NCBI RefSeq assembly: GCF_900103285.1
Contig: NZ_FNGS01000004.1
Location: forward strand, 353,960 to 417,959
Source of the DNA: Siphonobacter aquaeclarae
GTDB lineage: Bacteria > Bacteroidota > Bacteroidia > Cytophagales > Spirosomataceae
Reading direction: 5' to 3'
Length of the DNA: 64,000 nt
Shown here: positions 35,335 through 43,587 of the stretch, in pieces
How the letters are laid out: each line of letters opens with the position of its first letter
How positions within the stretch are numbered: position 1 is the stretch's first letter
Program-made: the position numbers and the translations under genes
The notes under the pieces: model-generated
The model's input: only the letters and a program-made list of their open reading frames with translations
Database searches by the model: none
What the model was told of the DNA's origin: nothing

Positions 35335-37275
35335 ATGCGCCGGTTACTTTTTCTTTCTACTCTACTGATTGTCAGTACTTTTCCGGTAGCTGCCCAGATC
35401 CGTCTGCCCCGGCTGGTGAGCAACGGTATGGTGCTGCAACGGGACCGGCCCCTGACAATCTGGGGCTGGGCGAGCGCCGGCGAACATGTTTCGGTCCGTT
35501 TCCGGGATGTACTGCGGGAAACGGATACCCGGTCTGACGGTACGTGGTCGGTCACTCTGCCGCCGCAGTCGGCAGGCGGCCCTTCGTCGCTGCACATAAA
35601 AGGCAGTAACAGCCTGGAAGTAACCGACATTCTGGTTGGTGATGTGTGGCTGTGTTCCGGACAATCAAACATGGCGCTGCCGATGGAACGTGTCAGGGAA
35701 AAATATCCGGAGGTCATTGCCTCCGCGAATCAGCCGATGATCCGGCATTTTTTTCTTCCGACCCGTTACGATTTCCGGAATCCGGCAAGCGATGTGCCTG
35801 GAGGACGCTGGGAAACTGCGACGCCGCAAACGGTACTGAATTTTTCTGCGGTAGCCTATTTTTTCGCGAAAGAATTAGTTGAACGGGAGCGTATTCCGAT
35901 CGGGCTGGTCAACGCCAGTGTAGGCGGGTCTCCCGCCGAGGCGTGGATGAGTACAGAGGCGCTAAAGGCTTTCCCCGAAAAACTGGAGACATTGAAAGCC
36001 CTGCAGGACACTGCGCTGATCCGCCGCACACTTCGGCAGGAACAGCAGGACATGCGCGACTGGTTCGGCCGTCTGCATAGCGCCGACAAAGGATGGCAAG
36101 CTTCTCCGAACTGGACGGACCCGCGCGCCGACGTTTCGGGCTGGCCAACGCTCACCATCCCCGGCTACTGGGAAGACGCCGGAGCGCCGAAGGGTAACGG
36201 AGCCGTATGGTTCCGGAAGGACATCGAACTTCCGGCCGGGTTGGAAGGCAAGGCGCTGAAGTTGTTTCTCGGACGGATTATCGACAGCGACTCGGTTTTT
36301 GTCAACGGGACCTTCATCGGGTCTGTCGGCTATCAATACCCGCCGCGGCGCTATACCATTCCGGCCGGGTTGGTCAAGGCGGGGAAGAATACAATCGTGG
36401 TGCGGGTAGTAAGCAGCAACGGCAAAGGTGGCTTCGTACCCGACAAGCGGTATGTACTCGAAACCGGCGACTCTCCCATCGACTTGACAGGCGCGTGGAA
36501 CTATCAGATCGGCGCGACGGTTTCGCCTGCTCCTCCGACGACTTTCTTTCAATACAAGCCCAATGGCCTGTTCAACGCCATGATTGCGCCGTTGCTTCCC
36601 CTCGCGCTCAAAGGAGTCATCTGGTACCAGGGAGAGGCCAATACCGCACAGCCGGCCGAGTATGAGCGGCTGTTGCCGGCCCTCATTGCCGATTGGCGCG
36701 CGCACTGGCGACAGGCGGATTTGCCTTTCATTTTCGTCCAGCTCGCCAACTTCATGGAAGCGAAAGCGCTGCCTTCTGAAAGCAATTGGGCTGTTTTGCG
36801 GGAAGCACAGCGACGCACGTTGTCGGTCCCGCATACGGCCATGGCCGTTGCGATCGACGCCGGCGAATGGAACGATATTCACCCGCTGGATAAGGAAACG
36901 GTCGGAAAACGATTGGCGCTGGGAGCAATGCGGGTAGCATATGGCAAGCGCGATCTGACGTCGTCCGGACCCGCTTATCGTTTCTCCGAATCAAAGGGAA
37001 AGGCACTGGTTTTGCATTTTGATCTGACGGGAAGCGGTCTCGTTGCACGGGGCGGCGCTCTTTCCGGTTTTGTTATTGCCGGGGAGGATGGAAAATTTGT
37101 ATCGGCAAGCGCCCGGATCAAAGGCAAAACAGTTGTGGTCCACAGCCCGGAAGTGTCGAAACCGACAATTGTCCGGTACGCATGGGCAGACAACCCTGAT
37201 CATGCGAATTTGTATAACAAGGAAGGACTTCCGGCATCCCCCTTTACGACTGATACCCGGCCACTTCAGCCTTAG
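35335..37275 (+). CDS. sialate O-acetylesterase-type SGNH esterase with inserted jelly-roll domain
   Basis: Secreted carbohydrate esterase of 646 residues. A signal peptide ends near PVAAQ. An N-terminal beta domain is followed by SGNH block I CSGQSNM (nucleophile Ser111), then the GGSPAEAW block, then a roughly 140-residue insert (about 255-395). The insert resembles the jelly-roll sugar-binding domain of GH2 enzymes (WFRKDIELP, DSDSVFVNGTFIG, NTIVVRV). The esterase core then resumes with WYQGE (430-434) and the DxxH-type WNDIHP. Its start is one base after the GH43 stop. Probably removes acetyl groups from plant polysaccharide; sialate in the family name need not apply. Confidence 0.85.
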   Translation: MRRLLFLSTLLIVSTFPVAAQIRLPRLVSNGMVLQRDRPLTIWGWASAGEHVSVRFRDVLRETDTRSDGTWSVTLPPQSAGGPSSLHIKGSNSLEVTDILVGDVWLCSGQSNMALPMERVREKYPEVIASANQPMIRHFFLPTRYDFRNPASDVPGGRWETATPQTVLNFSAVAYFFAKELVERERIPIGLVNASVGGSPAEAWMSTEALKAFPEKLETLKALQDTALIRRTLRQEQQDMRDWFGRLHSADKGWQASPNWTDPRADVSGWPTLTIPGYWEDAGAPKGNGAVWFRKDIELPAGLEGKALKLFLGRIIDSDSVFVNGTFIGSVGYQYPPRRYTIPAGLVKAGKNTIVVRVVSSNGKGGFVPDKRYVLETGDSPIDLTGAWNYQIGATVSPAPPTTFFQYKPNGLFNAMIAPLLPLALKGVIWYQGEANTAQPAEYERLLPALIADWRAHWRQADLPFIFVQLANFMEAKALPSESNWAVLREAQRRTLSVPHTAMAVAIDAGEWNDIHPLDKETVGKRLALGAMRVAYGKRDLTSSGPAYRFSESKGKALVLHFDLTGSGLVARGGALSGFVIAGEDGKFVSASARIKGKTVVVHSPEVSKPTIVRYAWADNPDHANLYNKEGLPASPFTTDTRPLQP

Positions 37276-37285
37276 ATCGCTAGTT

Positions 37286-37340
37286 TATAAACAGAAAAGG
37301 AGGCAGTGTCCACTGCCTCCTTTCCTGTTTATAGCTTTTT
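37286..37340. terminator. bidirectional terminator
   Basis: A 13-bp stem AAAGGAGGCAGTG / CACTGCCTCCTTT is extended by a further 9-bp pairing TATAAACAG / CTGTTTATA, with T-runs on both strands. It separates the convergent esterase and OmpP1/FadL-type genes. Confidence 0.88.
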
Positions 37341-37341
37341 A

Positions 37342-38988
37342 TCAGAAATACACGCCAACTGTCAGTACACCGGTAGTAGTTGTGTTTTTGATTTTTGCGG
37401 AAGCATAGTCCTGCGTCGTCGACAAAATATAGGGCGTATAGGCCGTTGTCTGAACGCCATACAAGACAGCGGCATCGGCGTAAAACTTGTCGGTCTTGTA
37501 CCCGATACCGCCGGAATAAATCCAACGGGCACGATCCAGCGAATTGAATTGCGACGTCTGCTTATACGGATCCTGGTAGTAGCTGATACCTGCGCGGAAG
37601 CTAACCTGATCAGCCCGGACTTCGCCGCCAAGTTTGAAATTGGCTACGTTCCGGTACGTATTCCGGACGATGCCGGTGTAGTAGCCGTCGGAAAGGCCTC
37701 CGTCTGCGTTCGGATCATCGCTCGAAAACTTCATGTTCGAATAGTTGATCAATTCGGCATCAAGAGAGATAAAGCCGACTTTCCCGAAAAACAGGCCAAG
37801 TCCTCCGGCGAGTTTCATCGGTGTTCGGAGGCGGTATTGCGAGTCAAACGGCAGCACTGAAAGCTGCGGAACGCTGGTAATGTAGTTGGTACCGTTCTGG
37901 GTGGTGACATTAAAGCCGGCAGACCGGAGTGTTCCGGGAAGGCTATTATCCCATTCCGGGTTGGTGTCCTCGCTGACTTCAAACGGGCGCGCGAGACGGG
38001 TTTGCAGCCCCTGACCTGCCGATTCGTTGATAGTGTACCAGGTGGGTGTCGTAATCGAAACACCGACTCGCACGATATCGCTCGGGCGGTAGATTAAACC
38101 TGCGGAGATATTGAATCCCTTTCCGCTGGTCGTCAGGTCGTTGTTATAGGTAAATCCGCTGATGGCATTCGGGTTTTCGAAGTTTTCAGTCATCACCTTG
38201 GATGTCGTATAGCTCATTCGTGCCAGAGCAAATCCCAATCCGACATACAGCTTGTTCATGTAATTCGCCCCGTAAGCAAAATTCCACTGGCTGGTGTACC
38301 CGCTGCTGTTGAAAGCAAAAGACTGATTGGTGGTTTTATGCGGTTCGGTACCGGAATACGGAGGGCCACTTGGAGAACCCGGATCGATCAGCAATCCATA
38401 ATAATACATAGAAGTCGGATAGTCAAACACATTGCCATTAGCCTGCAGGTCTTTTTTGAAGTCGAATGCTGTCACCCCTGCCGAAGACCCCTTCGCTTCG
38501 TCGTTAGCATATTGTGCGAAATAATCCGCCATCGAACTGTATTGGTTGCGGTCTCCGAAGCGGATGGAGCTTTTCAGGATATTCTGACGGGAGTAACTGG
38601 CGCCAAACGAACCTCCTACCCACCGGCTGCTTCGAACCGGATTCCGCTTGTCGCCGGCAAGGATAATCCCCACGTTCCCAAGGGTAAACTGGTTGGTGGA
38701 AGCGTCCTGTGTCCGGCTGATATACTGCGAGGAATTGTTGATCTGGCTGAACATCGGAGAAATGCTCAACTCCGATCGGGTATAAAAACCGAGGCCGGCG
38801 GGATTGCCCGACAGCGTCGTTACGTCAGCGCCCAGCGCCGTATGTGTTCCGCCCATGGCCTGCATGCGGGCAGAGCCCTGCGGGTTGGTTTGGGAGAACA
38901 GGCGGGCGAGCGACTCATAGTTATTGTCCTGGGCCCAGGCGGCACCTGACAGCAGGAATAGAGCGACAAAACCGGATATACGTTTCAT
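37342..38988 (-). CDS. OmpP1/FadL-type outer-membrane transport protein
   Basis: Predicted outer-membrane barrel for hydrophobic or other small substrates, 548 residues. The start at 38988 (MKRISGFVALFLL) gives a signal peptide ending SGAAWAQ. The mature N-terminus has SARMQAMGGTHTALGADVTTLSGNPAGLGFY, the hallmark of Bacteroidota FadL-like porins (some databases label them hemin receptors). The remainder is amphipathic strand with the terminal TGVLTVGVYF. It has its own promoter and terminator and no operon partner. Substrate unknown. Confidence 0.8.
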   Translation of the reverse strand: MKRISGFVALFLLSGAAWAQDNNYESLARLFSQTNPQGSARMQAMGGTHTALGADVTTLSGNPAGLGFYTRSELSISPMFSQINNSSQYISRTQDASTNQFTLGNVGIILAGDKRNPVRSSRWVGGSFGASYSRQNILKSSIRFGDRNQYSSMADYFAQYANDEAKGSSAGVTAFDFKKDLQANGNVFDYPTSMYYYGLLIDPGSPSGPPYSGTEPHKTTNQSFAFNSSGYTSQWNFAYGANYMNKLYVGLGFALARMSYTTSKVMTENFENPNAISGFTYNNDLTTSGKGFNISAGLIYRPSDIVRVGVSITTPTWYTINESAGQGLQTRLARPFEVSEDTNPEWDNSLPGTLRSAGFNVTTQNGTNYITSVPQLSVLPFDSQYRLRTPMKLAGGLGLFFGKVGFISLDAELINYSNMKFSSDDPNADGGLSDGYYTGIVRNTYRNVANFKLGGEVRADQVSFRAGISYYQDPYKQTSQFNSLDRARWIYSGGIGYKTDKFYADAAVLYGVQTTAYTPYILSTTQDYASAKIKNTTTTGVLTVGVYF

Positions 38989-39009
38989 GGTCAGAAATTG
39001 AGACTCGAT

Positions 39010-39041
39010 CAAAGTAAAGGCTACAAACCCGATTCCGCAAA
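39010..39041 (-). promoter_or_regulatory. putative promoter of the OmpP1/FadL gene
   Basis: Minus strand: TTTG (39038-39041), 20 bases, then TTACTTTG (39010-39017), one mismatch from TAnnTTTG. 22 bases before the start codon. Confidence 0.4.
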
Positions 39042-39075
39042 AAGGAATGCCAGGGTTTCCGGCTATGAAATAACG

Positions 39076-39112
39076 AAAAACCCCGTCAACTAGGCGCGCT
39101 GACGGGGTTTTT
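39076..39112 (-). terminator. terminator of the YNGW-rich lipoprotein gene
   Basis: Perfect 13-bp stem AAAAACCCCGTCA / TGACGGGGTTTTT with an 11-base loop. The A/T flanks make it work in both directions; it lies 23 bases after the stop of the minus-strand gene. Confidence 0.9.
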
Positions 39113-39135
39113 ACTCGCGTTAAAGTTTGTTAAGC

Positions 39136-40206
39136 CTACCGCGGACCACGGGAACGGGCACCGCCGCCACCGCCGCCTCCACCACCGCCACCGCTGGACG
39201 GTGCCGAGTAGCTTCTCGACGGGCTGTTGTTGTTCCAGGAATTATTGCTGGGTTGTGACCAGCTGTTATTCCGGCTTCCGTTGTCGTTATTCCAGCTACG
39301 GCTGTAGGTATTGTTGTCCCGGTTAACCGTTCCGCCGCTGCGGTACGTATTTCCGTTGTTGCCTGAGAACGAAGAGTAATCGCCTCCATCCCGGCGCGGG
39401 CGGGAATAATAACTGTTGCTGGCTGACGGATCGTTGTATGCGCTGGTCCGTCCACCCCGGTTCGGCGATACCGCCGCACCCGGATTACTGCGGGTTACGA
39501 AGTCATTGTTGTAGGCAGACTGCGACCGGCCGTAGTTCGTTGACCGCGGACGGCTATAGCTGCCGCCGGTGTTGGAATTACCCGGTTTCACCACGACGTT
39601 CCCGCCTCCGTAGTAATAGGGATCACGGTAATATCCTCCGTAGTACCCGCCACCGTAATAGCTCGGGTAGTATCCCCAGGAGTTGTAATAGTACGGGTTG
39701 TATCCCCAGCTGCTGTACCAGGGGTCATAAAAGCCCCCGCCATACCAGCTGCTCAGGCCCCAGGGGCGGTAAAAACCGCTGCCGAAGCCCAGGCCAATGG
39801 ACCATCCCGGTGAGAAACCATACATCGGATAGTACCAGTTATTCCAGCTGTTCCAGGAATTCCAGCCGTAGGGATTCCAGTTACCGTATCCGTTGTTGTA
39901 CGCATACTGCGACGTGTTGTCGTAGGCGTTGTCGTATACTGAACTGCTGTATTGCTTAACGGTACCGCTGTACTTCTCCGCTTCTGTCTTGTTGTAGTAA
40001 TCGTTCCCTGCGGAGTTTGCCTCTCTCGCCTGCTCTCCTACCACGTTGTTCTGCTTATTGCTGTAGGCAACAGCCCGCACATCCGACGAGGCGGAGTAGA
40101 GGTCATCATACACATAGGAACGCTGGGCAGTCTGTTTCGGACTGCATCCCCAAATACCTGCCAGTACGGCTACAGCCAGGTACTTCGAAACATTCCTGAT
40201 TTCCAT
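39136..40206 (-). CDS. Tyr/Asn/Gly/Trp-rich lipoprotein of unknown function
   Basis: Unrecognised 356-residue exported protein. It has a type II-like signal with IWGC (Cys21; Trp at -2 is unusual). A short normal segment (22-85) with acidic/amide residues is followed by a low-complexity region (about 90-205) of aromatic-glycine repeats such as YGWNSWNSWNNWYYP and YYGGGYYGGYYRDPYYYGG. An Asn/Ser/Arg-rich region (205-335) follows, and the end is eleven consecutive glycines and a basic tail. The composition recalls adhesive or structural surface proteins. It is transcribed divergently from proS through overlapping promoters and has a strong terminator. Confidence 0.75.
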   Translation of the reverse strand: MEIRNVSKYLAVAVLAGIWGCSPKQTAQRSYVYDDLYSASSDVRAVAYSNKQNNVVGEQAREANSAGNDYYNKTEAEKYSGTVKQYSSSVYDNAYDNTSQYAYNNGYGNWNPYGWNSWNSWNNWYYPMYGFSPGWSIGLGFGSGFYRPWGLSSWYGGGFYDPWYSSWGYNPYYYNSWGYYPSYYGGGYYGGYYRDPYYYGGGNVVVKPGNSNTGGSYSRPRSTNYGRSQSAYNNDFVTRSNPGAAVSPNRGGRTSAYNDPSASNSYYSRPRRDGGDYSSFSGNNGNTYRSGGTVNRDNNTYSRSWNNDNGSRNNSWSQPSNNSWNNNSPSRSYSAPSSGGGGGGGGGGGARSRGPR

Positions 40207-40267
40207 GACATTATGGGTTTTGAAGTTGACTTTCCGTCCTTCAATCGGGCCGATTTCAGCCCGACTG

Positions 40268-40300
40268 TTACAAACTTAAGGCTAAAATGTATCTTTGCAA
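40268..40300. promoter_or_regulatory. overlapping divergent promoters of proS and the lipoprotein gene
   Basis: Minus strand: TTG (40298-40300), 19 bases, TAAGTTTG (40271-40278). Plus strand: TTA (40268-40270), 19 bases, TATCTTTG (40290-40297). The -7 element of each promoter directly abuts the -33 of the other, so the two lie on the same 33 bp. Confidence 0.68.
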
Positions 40301-40439
40301 TCCTCTTTAAAAGACTTTAACTTTTATTAACGGCAATTTTAACACCTGGCTCCGTCGACCAGTTTTCGGTTGCAGTTAGGAATTGATAATCAATCAACTA
40401 ACGCTATTCTGGTAACGGACATTCCTGCAGAAAAATTCC

Positions 40440-41912
40440 ATGAGCAAAGGCATTACTTCCCGCGCGGACGACTACTCCGAATGGTATCTTGACCTCGTAA
40501 AACGGGCCGATCTGGCCGAAAATTCCGCCGTCCGGGGGTGCATGGTCATCAAACCATACGGCTACTCCATCTGGGAAAAGATGCAGCGGGCGCTCGACGA
40601 CAAGTTCAAGGAGACCGGGCACGTCAACGCGTACTTTCCCCTCTTCATTCCCAAGTCATACCTCTCGAAAGAAGCCAGCCACGTGGAAGGCTTCGCCAAA
40701 GAGTGTGCCGTCGTGACCCACTACCGGCTCAAAAACGCGCCGGACGGTTCCGGCGTGATCGTCGACCCGGACGCCAAACTGGAAGAAGAACTCATCGTCC
40801 GTCCGACGTCCGAAACGGTTATCTGGAGTACGTATAAAAACTGGGTCCAGTCGTACCGCGACCTGCCCCTGCTCATCAACCAGTGGGCCAACGTGGTTCG
40901 CTGGGAAATGCGCACACGTCTGTTTCTCCGCACCGCTGAATTCCTCTGGCAGGAAGGGCATACCGCCCACGCCACCTCGGAAGAAGCCGTCGCCGAAGCC
41001 GAGCAGATGCTCGACGTATACGCCAAATTCGCGGAAGAATGGCTGGCGCTGCCCGTTATCCGCGGTGTCAAAACCCCGAACGAGCGCTTTGCCGGCGCCG
41101 TCGAAACCTATTGCATCGAGGCCATGATGCAGGACGGAAAAGCCCTTCAGGCCGGTACTTCCCACTTCCTCGGGCAAAATTTTGCCAAGGCATTTGAAGT
41201 ACAGTTCCTGGGTCGTGACAACAAACTCGACTATGTCTGGGGAACGAGCTGGGGCGTTTCGACCCGCCTCATGGGCGCGCTCATCATGGCGCACTCCGAT
41301 GATCAGGGTTTGATTCTGCCTCCGAAGCTCGCGCCGATTCAGGTGGTTATCGTTCCCATTTTCCGGAACGAAGAGCAACTGAACGTGATCTTCGACGCCA
41401 TCGATCCGATCATCAAAGAACTGAAAGCCAGCGGCATCAGCGTCAAGTTCGACGACTCCCAGCAGGAGAAACCCGGCTGGAAGTTTGCCGAGTACGAACT
41501 CCGCGGGGTACCTGTCCGGATGGCGGTTGGTGCGCGTGACCTGGAAAACGGCACGGTTGAACTCGCCCGCCGCGATACGAAGGAAAAGCAGGTTGTTCCG
41601 ATGGACGGAATCGCGGGAACGATCAAAGCGCTTCTCGATGATATTCAGGCATCTATCTATAACCGCGCGCTGAAATTCCGGGAAGAAAACACGTTTACGG
41701 TTGACACCTGGGAAGAATTCCAGGAAAAAATCGAAAACGGCGGCTTCCTCCTCGCCCACTGGGACGAAACCAGCGAAACCGAAGAGCAAATCAAGGAACT
41801 GACGAAGGCTACCATCCGCTGTATCCCGCTGAATGCCCCTGAAGAAGACGGCGTCTGCGTGTTCTCCGGCAAGCCTTCAAAACGCCGCGTGATTTTTGCC
41901 CGGGCGTACTAA
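40440..41912 (+). CDS. proS: prolyl-tRNA synthetase
   Basis: Charges tRNA-Pro in the cytoplasm. The 490-residue class II synthetase has motif 2 [26 protein letters not shown] (residues 155-180 approximately) and motif 3 [28 protein letters not shown]. It lacks the long insertion of the E. coli form and carries the C-terminal zinc-like domain of the shorter archaeal/eukaryotic-like ProRS. This form is usual in Bacteroidota. It has its own promoter about 140 bases upstream and a terminator after the stop. Confidence 0.97.
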   Translation: MSKGITSRADDYSEWYLDLVKRADLAENSAVRGCMVIKPYGYSIWEKMQRALDDKFKETGHVNAYFPLFIPKSYLSKEASHVEGFAKECAVVTHYRLKNAPDGSGVIVDPDAKLEEELIVRPTSETVIWSTYKNWVQSYRDLPLLINQWANVVRWEMRTRLFLRTAEFLWQEGHTAHATSEEAVAEAEQMLDVYAKFAEEWLALPVIRGVKTPNERFAGAVETYCIEAMMQDGKALQAGTSHFLGQNFAKAFEVQFLGRDNKLDYVWGTSWGVSTRLMGALIMAHSDDQGLILPPKLAPIQVVIVPIFRNEEQLNVIFDAIDPIIKELKASGISVKFDDSQQEKPGWKFAEYELRGVPVRMAVGARDLENGTVELARRDTKEKQVVPMDGIAGTIKALLDDIQASIYNRALKFREENTFTVDTWEEFQEKIENGGFLLAHWDETSETEEQIKELTKATIRCIPLNAPEEDGVCVFSGKPSKRRVIFARAY

Positions 41913-41976
41913 GAGCCAACTATTCTTATTTAGCAAGGTTCTGATAGTCCATTTCCACTGGTTTTGAGGTACTTTC

Positions 41977-41984
41977 TATATTTG
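41977..41984 (+). promoter_or_regulatory. possible -7 element for the esterase-GH95 operon
   Basis: TATATTTG matches TAnnTTTG. The expected -33 position has no TTG. It abuts the left arm of the proS terminator. Confidence 0.3.
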
Positions 41985-42010
41985 AGGCGACTTCACGGTC
42001 GCCTCTTTTA
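41984..42010 (+). terminator. proS terminator
   Basis: GAGGCGAC (41984-41991) pairs with GTCGCCTC (41998-42005), six-base loop, followed by TTTT. 71 bases after the proS stop. Confidence 0.78.
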
Positions 42011-42032
42011 TTTCTCTCAAACCTGTTTTTCC

Positions 42033-43541
42033 ATGAAACAACTTTTCCTCCTCCTGGCAGGTATCGCCGCTTTTCCCTGCCGGGCCGACGTAAAACCCAA
42101 TAGCCTTTTCAGTGATCACATGGTACTACAGCGGGGCATCGACGTCCCGGTATGGGGTACTGCGAGAGACGGAGAAACGGTCCGCGTGGAGCTCGCCGGC
42201 CAAACGGCTCAGACGACCGCCGCAAACGGCAAGTGGATGGTCCGCCTCAAGCCCCTTACCGCCGGAGGTCCATACACACTGACGATCTCGGGCGATAATA
42301 CCGTCAAAATCGAAGACGTACTCGTCGGAGAGGTATGGATCTGCTCCGGGCAGTCGAACATGGAGCGGCAGCTTGGCCCGCGCCGTGGCCAAAAACCCAT
42401 TATCGGCTGGGAAAAAGAACGGGACGCTGCCAACTATCCGCAAATCCGGGAATACTATGTTCCTCTTAAATATGCTCCGGCTCCGGGAACAGACATTGGC
42501 AGCAGGTGGACGGTTTGCTCCCCTGCCACGGTAAGCGACTTTTCCGCTGTCGGGTATTTCTTTGCCAAACACCTGCATACCGATCTCAAAGTACCTGTTG
42601 GCCTGCTGTTTACCGCTTTTGGCGGTACGCCCGCTGAAAACTGGACGAGCCGTGCAGCCCTGGAGAAAAATCCGGAGCTCCAATCCCTGGTTACGGCGTA
42701 TGATGCGGCAGTGAAAGAGTATCCGGGAAAACTGGACGCCTTCCGGAAAGAGGAAGCATCACTCATCAGGCAATTTCTGGCCGATTCGGTACAGGCTGCG
42801 CGCTACAACCAGGCGTTACCCCGCCGACCGGCCGCCCCCCGCGACCCGCATTCCGGCAACTACATCGCCGGTCTGTACAACGCGATGGTCGTGCCGCTGC
42901 AACCCTACGGCATCAAAGGCGCGATCTGGTACCAGGGCGAGTCGAACAACGGACGCGCCAAACAGTATCAGACGCTTTTCCCGACTATGATTGCCAACTG
43001 GCGCGCCGACTGGAAGCAGGGCGATTTCCCCTTCTATTTTGTACAAATTGCCCCGCACAAGGATATGCAGCCGCAGATTCGGGAGGCGCAGTTGATTGCG
43101 TGGAAAAACACCCCTAATACCGCCATGGTCGTGACCACCGATTGCGGCGATTACGCAGACATCCACCCGGCCGACAAACAACCTGTCGGTCAGCGGCTTA
43201 GCCTTGCTGCACGGGCGCTGGCCTACGGCGAGCCGATCGAATATTCGGGTCCGGTCTTTGAATCTGTGGCATATCAGGGCAACAAGGCCGTTCTCTCGTT
43301 CAAACATACCGGCGGCGGACTGGTAGCCAAAGACGGTCCGCTCCGCGGGTTTGCTATCGCCGGGGCTGATAACAGGTTCTACCCGGCGATGGCTCAGATT
43401 CAGGGCAATACGATTGTTGTCAGCAATCCGCTGGTTGACCAACCGGCAGCGGTGCGGTTTGGTTGGGAAAATGTTCCGGACGTGAATCTCTTCAACAAAG
43501 AGGGTTTACCAGCTACGCCTTTCCGCACGGATAAAGAGTAG
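42033..43541 (+). CDS. sialate O-acetylesterase-type SGNH esterase
   Basis: Secreted carbohydrate O-acetylesterase, 502 residues. The start at 42033 (MKQLFLLLAGIAAF) gives a signal peptide. An N-terminal beta domain (LFSDHMVLQRGIDVPVWG) precedes the SGNH hydrolase core with CSGQSNM (Ser108), AFGGTPAENW, WYQGESNNG and the final DIHPADK. Unlike its paralogue at 35-37 kb it lacks the jelly-roll insert. It precedes the GH95 gene by 46 bp on the same strand, so deacetylation and defucosylation of the same glycan are likely coordinated (inference). Confidence 0.88.
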   Translation: MKQLFLLLAGIAAFPCRADVKPNSLFSDHMVLQRGIDVPVWGTARDGETVRVELAGQTAQTTAANGKWMVRLKPLTAGGPYTLTISGDNTVKIEDVLVGEVWICSGQSNMERQLGPRRGQKPIIGWEKERDAANYPQIREYYVPLKYAPAPGTDIGSRWTVCSPATVSDFSAVGYFFAKHLHTDLKVPVGLLFTAFGGTPAENWTSRAALEKNPELQSLVTAYDAAVKEYPGKLDAFRKEEASLIRQFLADSVQAARYNQALPRRPAAPRDPHSGNYIAGLYNAMVVPLQPYGIKGAIWYQGESNNGRAKQYQTLFPTMIANWRADWKQGDFPFYFVQIAPHKDMQPQIREAQLIAWKNTPNTAMVVTTDCGDYADIHPADKQPVGQRLSLAARALAYGEPIEYSGPVFESVAYQGNKAVLSFKHTGGGLVAKDGPLRGFAIAGADNRFYPAMAQIQGNTIVVSNPLVDQPAAVRFGWENVPDVNLFNKEGLPATPFRTDKE

Positions 43542-43587
43542 CCAAAGGGCTTTTTTTTCTCTTTGAGGTACCAACTGTTGAACCTCT

